DNA from: a bacterium
GTDB lineage: Bacteria > Eisenbacteria > RBG-16-71-46 > CAIMUX01
Assembly (NCBI GenBank): GCA_030431975.1
Contig: JAUIHP010000010.1
Coordinates: 62,001-126,000, forward strand
Direction of reading: 5' to 3'
Length of the DNA stretch: 64,000 nt
Part shown: positions 53,045 to 61,596 of the stretch, one piece after another
How the letters are laid out: each line of letters opens with the position of its first letter
How positions within the stretch are numbered: the first letter of the stretch is position 1
Notes under the pieces: model-generated
Seen by the model: only the letters and a program-made list of their open reading frames with translations
Told to the model about the DNA's origin: nothing
The model's database searches: none
Made by a program: the position numbers and the translations under genes

Positions 53045-54420
53045 GACGCCTCTGTCTGCGAACCGGTCGCAGAGGCGCCGTTTCCAGCTTTCATGCGACC
53101 GACGAAACTCGTGTCGATGCCACCTTTGACGAAGTCCGGATGCGCCATGATTTCCAGGTGATACGGAATCGTCGTATCGATGCCCTCGACTTCGGTCTCG
53201 GCCAGAGCTCTTCGCATGCGAGCGATGCATTCCTTACGGTCTTTTCCGAAGGCAATGAGCTTCCCGATCATCGAGTCATAGTGTGGCGAGATGACGTAGC
53301 CGGAGTAGACGTGGCTGTCGACGCGAATCCCGGGTCCCCCGGCGAAATGAAGATCCCGAACCGTTCCCGGAGAGGGACGGAAGTTGGCGTAGGGAGACTC
53401 AGCGTTGATCCGGCACTCCATTGCGTGTCCGGTCAGCTCGATGTCTCTCTGCTTCATGCCCAACGGCTCGCCCGCGGCGATACGGATCTGAAGTTTGACC
53501 AGGTCGATTCCGGTCACCAACTCCGTTACCGGATGCTCGACCTGAAGTCGCGTATTCATCTCCATGAAGTAGAAGTCGCCGTCCTGATAGAGGAACTCCA
53601 TCGTCCCGACGCTGTGGTAACCGATCTTACGCGCACCGTCGCAGGCCACCTTCCCCATGGCTTTGCGAACCTTGGGCGGAATCCCGGGCGCGGGCGCCTC
53701 CTCGACAAGTTTCTGGTGACGGCGCTGCGCGGAGCAGTCCCTTTCAAACAGGTGAACCACGTTCCCGTGTTGGTCAGCCGCGAGCTGAATCTCGATGTGG
53801 CGGGGATGGGTAAGGAAACGTTCCATGTAGAGGGCGCCGCTGGCAAACGAGGCTTCTGCTTCGGCCGACGCCATTTGAAACTGGCGTCCGAGATCCGCCG
53901 CGCTCTCAACGACTCTCATTCCCTTGCCGCCACCGCCGTCGCGAGCCTTGAGGATGGCCGGAAAGCCGATCTTCTCTGCGACCGCAACCGCGTCGTCCAG
54001 CGATTCGAGAATGCCGTCGCTGCCGGGAAGGATCGGGACTCCGGCCGCTTTCATCGATCTCTTGGCTTCGCTCTTGTCACCCATGACGCGGATCGAGTCG
54101 GCGGGCGGGCCGATGAAGACGACCCCGCTGGCTTCGCAGGCTTCAGCAAACTGGGAGTTCTCGGAAAGGAATCCGTAGCCGGGATGGACGGCGTCCGCAC
54201 CGGTGATCTCGGCCGCGCTGATCACGCGAGGAACGGAAAGGTAGCTCTCCCGGCTGGACGCAGGACCGATACAGACGGACTCATCGGCCAGCCGTACGTG
54301 AAGGGAGTCGCGATCGGCTTCCGAATAGACGGCGACCGTTTCGATTCCCATTTCACGGCAGGCACGGATGACGCGGACGGCGATCTCTCCGCGGTTGGCA
54401 ATCAGAATCTTCGCAAACAT
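53041..54420 (-). CDS. accC: Acetyl-CoA carboxylase, biotin carboxylase subunit
   Basis: A 459-residue ATP-grasp biotin carboxylase that carboxylates biotin on AccB. It begins KILIANRGEIAVRVIRACRE; ATP-binding GGGGKGMR, ERDCSAQRRHQKLVEEAP and MEMNTRLQVEHPVTE are intact. It follows pilT by 97 bp and overlaps comB. It is separated from accB by the pilT gene. Confidence 0.96.
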   Translation of the reverse strand: MFAKILIANRGEIAVRVIRACREMGIETVAVYSEADRDSLHVRLADESVCIGPASSRESYLSVPRVISAAEITGADAVHPGYGFLSENSQFAEACEASGVVFIGPPADSIRVMGDKSEAKRSMKAAGVPILPGSDGILESLDDAVAVAEKIGFPAILKARDGGGGKGMRVVESAADLGRQFQMASAEAEASFASGALYMERFLTHPRHIEIQLAADQHGNVVHLFERDCSAQRRHQKLVEEAPAPGIPPKVRKAMGKVACDGARKIGYHSVGTMEFLYQDGDFYFMEMNTRLQVEHPVTELVTGIDLVKLQIRIAAGEPLGMKQRDIELTGHAMECRINAESPYANFRPSPGTVRDLHFAGGPGIRVDSHVYSGYVISPHYDSMIGKLIAFGKDRKECIARMRRALAETEVEGIDTTIPYHLEIMAHPDFVKGGIDTSFVGRMKAGNGASATGSQTEAS

Positions 54421-54517
54421 CGCGCTTCGGAGACTCAGAGCGCCGCCGGGAGAGGTCTTTCAGGAATCCGGTCGCAATCACTTCGCAACCGGACTCGAAA
54501 GTTGCCTCCACGAACTC

Positions 54518-55702
54518 TTAGAACCGGGTAATGCCCTCCGGATTGTCGTCGGGTTCATTCACCAGGTCCCGCGGAGCGTCGTCGTCCTCCTCGCCCTCCT
54601 TCTGTTCGAACGACTCCCAAGTCGTGTCGCTCGAAGAACTGATACCCTTCATGCGGAGCTCGAGTTCGGACGGATTCGACGCGTTCTTCATCGCCGCGTC
54701 GTAACTGATGAGCCCCTTCGTAAAGAGCCCCATCAGCGACTGGTCGAATGACTGCATGCCGTACTGCTGAGCCCCCTCTTGGATCGCGGATTTTATCATG
54801 AGGGTCTTCTCGGGCGATATCAGATAGTCCTGGATCGAAGCCGTGTTGAGCATGACCTCGACAGCGGGAACACGCCCCTTACCTTCCGCCCGCGGAATGA
54901 GTCGTTGTGAGATGACGGCTTGCAATGTGGACGCGAGAAGGAATCGGATCTCCGCGTGCTGATGCGGCGGATAGAACGAGAGAATACGATTGACGGTTTG
55001 CGGCGCATCGATCGTATGGAGCGTGGAAAGCACGAGATGCCCGGTGTCCGCCGCCATGAGAGCGATCGACATCGTCTCCTGGTCTCGAATCTCTCCCAGG
55101 AGAATGACATCCGGGTCCTGTCGGAGAATGTGCTTGAGGGCGGACTTGTAAGTGTTGGTGTCGAGACCGACTTCGCGCTGATTGATGATGCTCTTTTCGT
55201 CACGGTGAAGGAACTCAATCGGATCTTCAACCGTGATGACGTTGCGGGCTTGTCCCCGGTTGATGCAGTCGATGACCGAAGCCAGTGTCGTCGACTTACC
55301 GCTACCGACGGTTCCCGTGACCAGAATCAGACCACGCTGACGGTGCGAAAGCTGCTCGACGATGTTGGGAAGGTTCAGGTCTTCGATGGCGGGGACGCCG
55401 AGCGGAACATGACGGATGGCCATGGCCGCGGTTCCGCGCTGATTGTAGAAGTTGGCTCGGAAACGAGCCAGGCCGGGGACACCGAAAGCGAAGTCGAGTT
55501 CCCGCTCCTTGAGGTACTGCTCTTTCTGCTTCGCGGTCAGAACCTGATCGCCGATCGCTTCCAGGTCTTTGCCGTTGAGCGGGGGATCATCGGTCGGGGT
55601 CAACTCGCCATCGATCCGCAGCACGGGACGAGTCCCTGTCTTCAAATGAAGGTCACTCGCGCCCGTATCCATCATCTTTTCGAGAAGTCGACGCAGATCC
55701 AT
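54518..55702 (-). CDS. pilT: PilT/PilU-type twitching ATPase
   Basis: A 394-residue secretion ATPase of the type IV pilus retraction class. Walker A is GTVGSGKSTT, the Asp box VEDPIEFLH and Walker B LLGEIRD follow, and HLVLSTLHT is the His box. An acidic C-tail of about 40 residues follows the conserved part, more like PilU. ATG at 55702 has GGGGGA 7 bp upstream. It lies between accB and accC, an uncommon place, with no other pilus gene near. Confidence 0.93.
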   Translation of the reverse strand: MDLRRLLEKMMDTGASDLHLKTGTRPVLRIDGELTPTDDPPLNGKDLEAIGDQVLTAKQKEQYLKERELDFAFGVPGLARFRANFYNQRGTAAMAIRHVPLGVPAIEDLNLPNIVEQLSHRQRGLILVTGTVGSGKSTTLASVIDCINRGQARNVITVEDPIEFLHRDEKSIINQREVGLDTNTYKSALKHILRQDPDVILLGEIRDQETMSIALMAADTGHLVLSTLHTIDAPQTVNRILSFYPPHQHAEIRFLLASTLQAVISQRLIPRAEGKGRVPAVEVMLNTASIQDYLISPEKTLMIKSAIQEGAQQYGMQSFDQSLMGLFTKGLISYDAAMKNASNPSELELRMKGISSSSDTTWESFEQKEGEEDDDAPRDLVNEPDDNPEGITRF

Positions 55703-55757
55703 GAAGCTGTCCCCCTGCCGCCTTGTGGCGGGCAAAGTCGGGCCAGCGGTTCCGGAT

Positions 55758-56252
55758 CTAGTCAGGTCGAACGTAGAACAGGGGCTGACTGAACTCCACG
55801 GGCTCGCCGTTGTCGAGCGCGGCCCGCACGACCGTGCCGGATACCTCCGACTCGATCTCGTTCATGAGCTTCATCGCCTCGACGATGCAGACGACCTGGC
55901 CCTTTTCCACTCTCGACCCCGCCTCGACAAAAGGCGGAGATTCCGGACTCGGAGCCCGATAAAAAGTTCCGACCATCGGAGAACGGATCTCGACGAGGCC
56001 TTCGTCCGGAGACGATCCGGCGTCCTTCCCCCCTCCGGCGTCGGAGACCGAGCCTGAAGTCGGAGGCGCCGCTTGAGGGACTTGCACCGGTTGCACGACG
56101 GAAGGCAGCGCCGCTGGGACGCCGTTGCTTTCCGCCGGAGCCGGGTGCCGGGTCATTCGAATCGTTTGACCCTCGCCCCAGTTGACCTCGAGCTCGTCGA
56201 TTCCGCTCTCCTGGAAGACTTCGACGAGCTTCTTGATCTCATCGACGTTCAT
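55758..56252 (-). CDS. accB: Acetyl-CoA carboxylase biotin carboxyl carrier protein
   Basis: A 164-residue carrier with an N-terminal helix pair, an Ala/Pro linker (35-85) and a C-terminal biotinyl domain. The biotin attachment motif E-A-M-K-L-M-N has Lys128. It lies 28 bp downstream of aroQ. Confidence 0.95.
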   Translation of the reverse strand: MNVDEIKKLVEVFQESGIDELEVNWGEGQTIRMTRHPAPAESNGVPAALPSVVQPVQVPQAAPPTSGSVSDAGGGKDAGSSPDEGLVEIRSPMVGTFYRAPSPESPPFVEAGSRVEKGQVVCIVEAMKLMNEIESEVSGTVVRAALDNGEPVEFSQPLFYVRPD

Positions 56253-56280
56253 GGATGATTTCTCCAGTTCTTAGCCGCGC

Positions 56281-56721
56281 CTAGCCTTCATCGAGGAGGC
56301 GCGAAAATGCGTAAACAGCCGCAAGATAGCTCGCCTGACCGAGTCCGACGATCGTACCGTGGGCCACGGGGGCGATCAGGTCTTTCGACCGAAACTCTTC
56401 GCGGGCGAAGGTATTGCTCAGATGAACCTCGATGACCGGGACGTCCACTCCGGAGACCGCGTCCCTCAGCGAGACACTGGTGTGGGTGAGCCCTCCCGGG
56501 TTGAGGATGATCCCGTCGTAGACTCCCTTCGCCGCGTGGATTTGATCGATGAGTTCGCCTTCGTGATTCGACTGGAAGGCGTCCACATCCAAGCCCAATT
56601 CGGCTCCGACCCGATTCGTTTCCCTGTCCAGGTCGGCAAGAGTTTCCCGTCCGTAGACTTCCGGCTCGCGGACACCGAGCAGATTCAAATTGGGTCCGTG
56701 AAGGACGAGAAGTTTCTTCAT
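56281..56721 (-). CDS. aroQ: 3-dehydroquinate dehydratase, type II
   Basis: A 146-residue type II dehydroquinase of the shikimate pathway. Signatures are LHGPNLNLLG, the flexible loop R-E-x-E-x-Y-G, QSNHEGELID, NPGGLTHTSVSLRDA and EVHLSN. ATG at 56721 overlaps the aroB stop (ATGA). Confidence 0.96.
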   Translation of the reverse strand: MKKLLVLHGPNLNLLGVREPEVYGRETLADLDRETNRVGAELGLDVDAFQSNHEGELIDQIHAAKGVYDGIILNPGGLTHTSVSLRDAVSGVDVPVIEVHLSNTFAREEFRSKDLIAPVAHGTIVGLGQASYLAAVYAFSRLLDEG

Positions 56722-57806
56722 GAGTCGAGGATGCGGTGGATCGACTCCCGCACCTGAGCCTCCGGAACTTGGCTCACGACGGTAGCTTCGCCCCACCGGG
56801 GTGTCAACACCCAGCGCCGACCTCCGGCGTCGGCCTTCTTGTCCATGTGGGTCGCGTGGAGCAGGGTTTCGACCTCGAGCCCGACACTTCGCGTGGGCAG
56901 CCCGTAGCGGGACAGGAGCGCTTCGAGCCGCGCGACCTGCTCGCCTCCCAATCCGAGGTGCGAATGGGACAGTTCCGCCGCAGCCACCATACCCAACCCA
57001 ACGGCTTCCCCGTGAAGATAACGCTGGAAGCCGGTCACCGCCTCGATGGCGTGTCCGACAGTGTGCCCGAAGTTGAGGATGTGGCGTAGGCCCTGGTCTC
57101 GTTCATCCTCCGCCACCACGTCCCGTTTGACTCCCAAGGCCCGAGCGATGACCTCTTCGAGGTGTGCGGAACGAACGAGGCGCGAAGGATCGAGCTGTTC
57201 CATGAGGTCGAGAAGTCCCGAGTCACGGATGGCTCCGCACTTGATGACCTCGGCCAGCCCGGCTCGAAATTCCCGCTCGGGCAGACTCGAGAGCCAGTCC
57301 GGGGAGACGAGAACCGCGTTCGGCTGGTGAAAGGCGCCGATCATGTTCTTGTGACCGCCGTAGTTGACGCCCGTCTTGCCGCCGACGGCACTGTCGACCA
57401 TGGCCAGCAGCGTCGTCGGAATCTGCACGCAGGCGATACCCCGTTGGTACGTCGCAGCGGCGAAACCGACCAGATCTCCGAGGACTCCTCCTCCGAAGAC
57501 CAGAACCCCGCCGTCCCGTCGGATCTGCTCACCGAGAAGGAAGTCGTAGACCCGGAAGACAGATTCGTGAGTCTTGGCCCGTTCTCCTCCACTCAAGACA
57601 AGACAGGCCGGACGGCAACCGACGGCGGAAAGCGCCGACTCCAAGTCCCGGCTCCAGTGTTCCCAAACCGTGGCGTCGGCCACGACGGCCCACTTACCCC
57701 TCGAGAGGGCGGGAACGGCGGAGCGTAGGTCCCAGTCTCTCCATGAGCCGATATGGACCGGGTAGGAGAACCCGTTTCCCCCACCCTCCACTCCGATCTC
57801 GATCAC
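56718..57806 (-). CDS. aroB: 3-dehydroquinate synthase
   Basis: A 362-residue NAD- and metal-dependent enzyme that makes 3-dehydroquinate. GGGVLGDLVGFAAATYQRG, PTTLLAMVDSAVGGKTGVN, and HILNFGHTVGHAIE are diagnostic. The start overlaps the stop of the DUF4837-like gene (ATGA, 57803-57806). Confidence 0.97.
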   Translation of the reverse strand: MIEIGVEGGGNGFSYPVHIGSWRDWDLRSAVPALSRGKWAVVADATVWEHWSRDLESALSAVGCRPACLVLSGGERAKTHESVFRVYDFLLGEQIRRDGGVLVFGGGVLGDLVGFAAATYQRGIACVQIPTTLLAMVDSAVGGKTGVNYGGHKNMIGAFHQPNAVLVSPDWLSSLPEREFRAGLAEVIKCGAIRDSGLLDLMEQLDPSRLVRSAHLEEVIARALGVKRDVVAEDERDQGLRHILNFGHTVGHAIEAVTGFQRYLHGEAVGLGMVAAAELSHSHLGLGGEQVARLEALLSRYGLPTRSVGLEVETLLHATHMDKKADAGGRRWVLTPRWGEATVVSQVPEAQVRESIHRILDS

Positions 57807-58822
57807 GAAGCCTCCGTGACTTGAAATGTTCGGGCGATAGCCAAGGTCTCGCGAAGGTAGGGCAGCTTCTTACCGGGCGGGTTGAACACGGCGACGTCGA
57901 CGACAAAGAAACGGTCTCCACGGACGAAGCCGTAGCTGCGGAACGGTCCGCCGATGACGAACTTGTCGTTTTGCCAAACTCCTTCGAGAACCAGGGCCGG
58001 CTCCTGTTGGAAGGAACCCTCGAACCCGCTCGACCGGTCGCGGAGGATGTAGTCCCCCTGGTAGTAGAACTCCGCAAGTTCACCCCTCAGGTCGAAGAAC
58101 TCCTCCACCGACTGGGGCGCCTCTTCCCTGGGAAGCCAGTGTACGAGGACGAACCTCGCCGGCTCACCCTGGATGACGCGATAGAGTCGGATGACCCGGC
58201 CTTCCGGATCCTCTCCCGTGAGGTACCCGGATGGAATGCCGATGTCGAAGCCGTAGTGCTCGCGAACATAGGACTCCATGTCCTCGTCCCGTCCCGCCGC
58301 CAGGACGGCCGGTCCCATCGCGACCTGCAAAGCCTCGTCGAAGCTCCGGGCCACCGTCGGACCATTCCGGCGCAAGTAGGCTTCGAGAGCATCGGGATGT
58401 TTGGCGTGCATCAGCAGGACGCACTGCCCCTTGGCCCAGACGTCCTCGATCAATCGGTAGGCGACGTCTTCGGCGGCCAGCTCTTCCCGAACTTCATCCG
58501 AGACGAGGCGGGCAATCTCATCGTCGAACTGCGTCGGCCGCGAAAGGTCACAGAGCACCGCAAGTCCCTTCCAGTCGCGGTTGGGCTTGAAGAGATCCAG
58601 CGGAATGCGGTCCACCTTGAAGCGGTTCTCCATTCGGACCATCTGTACCGGGGCCTGGAGTTGCTGGACGAGAGATTCCACCCGACGGTCGTCGGGAGCG
58701 AAGGAGGTGAGCAGCCCGACCTTTTCCGTACGGCCTACCGCCCAAAGCATGGAGTCCGCACAGCCCGAAGCCGTGCAGGCGAGAGAAACGAAAACGATCC
58801 AGGTAAGCAAACGTCGGACCAA
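57803..58822 (-). CDS. DUF4837-like lipoprotein
   Basis: A 339-residue probable lipoprotein: hydrophobic segment 5-18 and A-S-G-C21 (the lipobox is not perfect). The body has the layout I associate with the DUF4837 family of FCB bacteria: two related alpha/beta halves (F-x-x-x-R-x-P-L-D around 75, YGFDIGIPSGYL around 190) and VFNPPGKKLPYLRE near the end. TTG at 58822 is used, with AAAGGGG 5 bp upstream. It is coupled to aroB; a metabolic link is not implied. Role unknown. Confidence 0.72.
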   Translation of the reverse strand: MVRRLLTWIVFVSLACTASGCADSMLWAVGRTEKVGLLTSFAPDDRRVESLVQQLQAPVQMVRMENRFKVDRIPLDLFKPNRDWKGLAVLCDLSRPTQFDDEIARLVSDEVREELAAEDVAYRLIEDVWAKGQCVLLMHAKHPDALEAYLRRNGPTVARSFDEALQVAMGPAVLAAGRDEDMESYVREHYGFDIGIPSGYLTGEDPEGRVIRLYRVIQGEPARFVLVHWLPREEAPQSVEEFFDLRGELAEFYYQGDYILRDRSSGFEGSFQQEPALVLEGVWQNDKFVIGGPFRSYGFVRGDRFFVVDVAVFNPPGKKLPYLRETLAIARTFQVTEAS

Positions 58823-58894
58823 GGAGACCCCTTTACCCTTCCCCAGCAGTTTCCCCCAGTGTAGCAGTGATTCAGAACCGAGTCGGTCCCCCGA

Positions 58895-60148
58895 TCACTG
58901 GAACCATTTTTGTAGCTCGCGAAGCTCCTCGAGTTGAATCCGCAGTTCGTCGATCTCGGCTTGGAGTTGGTTCTGGCGGCGCAGGTTTCTCGACATTCGC
59001 CGCTCCATCCAGTCCAGTGACGTGCGGTCGCCGATGAGGGGATAAAGGACGAGGGGAGCCTCATCCCGCCTGAGTTCCATCCGGACCCGGGTGCCCGGCG
59101 GCGTGTTGGAGATGCGATCGGAAACGTCGGAGACGTTCATCACCGTGGTTCCGGCCAGGCTGACGATCTGATCCCCGGTCCGGATCCCTGCCTGCTCAGC
59201 CGGACTTCCCGGCAGGACCCTGAGGACCTCGAGAGGCGTGGGCAAGCTCACCGAGTCGGCGTCCGCAGAACCCGGGGGCCGAACTGCCGGCTGCACTCCA
59301 AGGAAGCCCTGGGCGTGTTCCGACTGAAGGGCGAGACGATCGGCGATGTCGAAGAGCAGGCTTCGGGGAAGCCCTTGGACGTAGGGCTCCGGATGCAATC
59401 CGAGCCACGAGGAAGTGACCCCTTCCACATCGCTCTCCACGACCATTCCGATCAAGCTTCCGTTGCCGTCGAGAATCGGGCTTCCACAGATTCCGGCCCG
59501 CTCTTCCACCTCGATGCGGAAGACCGCGTGGCTCGATGTCGAGGTCGCCGGTAGGATCCGGTCCAGGGTCCCGATCCGGGGCTCACCGCCTTCGGCATCG
59601 CGGAAGAACGGCAGAACAACTACCCAATCCCCCTCTCGAACCGAGAGCGGAGAGGTTCTCGGAGCCGGACGCAGCCCGGAACCATTGCCGACGCGTAACA
59701 GGCTGACGCCGCTTCGGGAGTCCTGGGAGAGGAAGTGGGCGCGTCTTTCCCGGCCGTCCCGTCCCATCACGACCAGACTGTCCGTCGGTTGGGCCCCATC
59801 CACGCAGGTCAGAACCAGACCCGTCGTATCGACAACGACTCCAGCAGACCAAAGGACGCCGCAGGTGCGGGGAACCTCTCCGTCCGTCGAGACGGCGAGA
59901 GCGTTCGGATCCGGCCCGGTCGGCCGGTGCGCGCGAACGAGAACGACGGTGCCCTCGTAGCCGTCGGTCAGGCGGCTCAGGGTGCGGCTGAGGACGGTCT
60001 CACGCGGGGGCGCGGCGTCCGTAGCCGTGGCGAAAACGATAAAGGGCACCAGAAACACAAGGAGCCCAGGCCAAAGACCTGAGCCCCACTGAAGGTCGAG
60101 CCGGGCAGGAATGCGGGCTCGATCAGAAGATGATGCGAGCCGATTCAT
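58895..60148 (-). CDS. HtrA-like pseudoprotease with PDZ domain
   Basis: A 417-residue protein with an N-terminal membrane segment (about 24-42), a trypsin/HtrA-like domain (about 60-290), one PDZ domain (about 300-385: LRVLPGSPAEQAGIRTGDQIVSL) and a C-terminal coiled coil. The triad positions are replaced: His in LTAAH is Asp117 (LTCVD), the D-L-A-L-L Asp is Gly147, and the Ser in G-N-S-G-G-P is Cys221 (G-I-C-G-S-P). It is probably a PDZ sensor or adaptor and not a protease. The ATG at 60148 overlaps the anti-sigma gene by 26 bp; ribosome site weak. Confidence 0.75.
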   Translation of the reverse strand: MNRLASSSDRARIPARLDLQWGSGLWPGLLVFLVPFIVFATATDAAPPRETVLSRTLSRLTDGYEGTVVLVRAHRPTGPDPNALAVSTDGEVPRTCGVLWSAGVVVDTTGLVLTCVDGAQPTDSLVVMGRDGRERRAHFLSQDSRSGVSLLRVGNGSGLRPAPRTSPLSVREGDWVVVLPFFRDAEGGEPRIGTLDRILPATSTSSHAVFRIEVEERAGICGSPILDGNGSLIGMVVESDVEGVTSSWLGLHPEPYVQGLPRSLLFDIADRLALQSEHAQGFLGVQPAVRPPGSADADSVSLPTPLEVLRVLPGSPAEQAGIRTGDQIVSLAGTTVMNVSDVSDRISNTPPGTRVRMELRRDEAPLVLYPLIGDRTSLDWMERRMSRNLRRQNQLQAEIDELRIQLEELRELQKWFQ

Positions 60149-60836
60149 TCCGATAGCCGACCTGCTGCTGCAGACCGGAATTGGCGTCCCGACCGGGTCG
60201 TACCACGGCCAACGGAGTCGAACTCGAGATAGAGGACTCCTGGGTCCGAATCTCGTCGGCCAGGTCGGAGAACGGAGACGTCGAGTTCGGATTTGCCATC
60301 GCGTGATCGACATCGATGGGTTCTCCGGAGGCGGCTCCCTGAATCATCGGAGCGGAGGTCAACGCAGGCGTCACCGCCTCGAGCGTGCCATCTGCCACGG
60401 CCGTCGAGCCCGGGCCCCCCATCCAGGTGCTGACTCCGGCGCCGACACCCAAGCCGAGAAAGAGGCAACCGAGCGCCATAGCCGGGGCCGGTTGCAAGAG
60501 TGCTCTGGGCTCGAAATCGGCCATCCAGTCACGTACTCGCCGCGCCAAGCCCTGAAGCACCGACGAGCTCGGAGCCTTGTCCATGGGGGTCAACGCGACT
60601 TTTGCGTCCTCGAGTTCATAGGCGCGTACGCGGTCGAGGACCGAGCCCACGAAAGAAGCGTCCGCTTCCCGGGCCGGGAGCGAACGCACGAGACCGACGG
60701 TGGAACGAAAACTACTCCACGCGATCTGACAGTCATCGCAATTGATCAGGTGTTTGTCGAGGGTGGCGAGGAGCTGGGGTTCCAGCTCCTCGTCCAAGCG
60801 AGAGGAGAATAAGTCGCGGGCCTCGCTACAGTTCAT
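60123..60836 (-). CDS. Zinc-finger anti-sigma factor
   Basis: A 237-residue membrane anti-sigma factor. The N-terminal ZAS domain has Cys3 and the H-x3-C-x2-C site (His28, Cys32, Cys35). One membrane helix (about 118-138) leads to a periplasmic C-terminal part of about 95 residues that would carry the cleavage or sensor region. It overlaps the sigma factor gene by 11 bp, as expected for a sigma/anti-sigma pair. Confidence 0.88.
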   Translation of the reverse strand: MNCSEARDLFSSRLDEELEPQLLATLDKHLINCDDCQIAWSSFRSTVGLVRSLPAREADASFVGSVLDRVRAYELEDAKVALTPMDKAPSSSVLQGLARRVRDWMADFEPRALLQPAPAMALGCLFLGLGVGAGVSTWMGGPGSTAVADGTLEAVTPALTSAPMIQGAASGEPIDVDHAMANPNSTSPFSDLADEIRTQESSISSSTPLAVVRPGRDANSGLQQQVGYRNESARIIF

Positions 60837-61458
60837 CGATTCCGCCTTCCACCAGCTTCGCGAGCATCTCCTGGAGTGATGTTCGCGCGCGGTTGATCCG
60901 AGACCGGACGGTTCCGCCCGGAATCCCGAGAACCTGCTCGATCTCCTCGTACGACAACTGCTGGATGTCGCGGAGGACGATCACTTCACGGTACTTCTCC
61001 GGGAGTTTGTCGAGGGCTTCTTCCACCCATTCCTGGACCTCTCGCTGGCGCAGACCACGGTCCGGCTTCTGCGAGGGGTCGGACACGAACTTACCCGAGT
61101 CCCCGGTGACCTCGAGAAGTTTGTCCAGGCTGACGACGCCCTTGGAACGGACGCGCCGGCGAATCTCGTTCTTGGCCAAGTTTACCGCGATCGTGTACAT
61201 CCAGGTGCTGAACTTCCCGCTGGGGCGGTAGCGCTCGCGGTGCACGTAAATACGGAGGAAGACCTCCTGCGCGATTTCCTGGGCCCGGTCACGGTCGTTG
61301 ATGAAGCGACTGACCAGGTTGATGATCCGATTGCGATAACGATCGACCAGAGTTGCGAAGGCGGCCTCGGAACCTCGAACGACGTGCTCCATAAGAGCCT
61401 CGTCAGGCAGGGCCGAGAAGACAGGTGCGTTCGAACTCTTCTTTTCTGCCAATTTCAT
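60826..61458 (-). CDS. ECF sigma factor (RpoE-like)
   Basis: A 210-residue ECF sigma factor: region 2 (DRDRAQEIAQEVFLRIYVHRERY) and region 4 (LPEKYREVIVLRDIQQLSYEEIEQVL). ATG at 61458 has GGGGAG 5 bp upstream. It heads a run with the anti-sigma and the pseudo-HtrA and may activate its own promoter (61482-61512). Confidence 0.92.
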   Translation of the reverse strand: MKLAEKKSSNAPVFSALPDEALMEHVVRGSEAAFATLVDRYRNRIINLVSRFINDRDRAQEIAQEVFLRIYVHRERYRPSGKFSTWMYTIAVNLAKNEIRRRVRSKGVVSLDKLLEVTGDSGKFVSDPSQKPDRGLRQREVQEWVEEALDKLPEKYREVIVLRDIQQLSYEEIEQVLGIPGGTVRSRINRARTSLQEMLAKLVEGGIDEL

Positions 61459-61481
61459 TGGTTCTCCCCAATACGCTCCGC

Positions 61482-61512
61482 TAGTCAAACCCGTCGTCAG
61501 AGCGACGGTTCC
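61482..61512 (-). promoter_or_regulatory. Possible ECF-type promoter of the sigma operon
   Basis: GGAACC (61507-61512) is followed after 17 bp by TTTGACTA (61482-61489) on the minus strand, a sigmaE-like layout that would allow self-activation. Based on pattern only. Confidence 0.4.
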
Positions 61513-61596
61513 GATCGTCCTAACTTTTTAGATGATTTTGGGGACGATTCGGTTGCGGTTGGGGCTAAGTGGTTGTTTACCTGGCTCTTGCCTACG

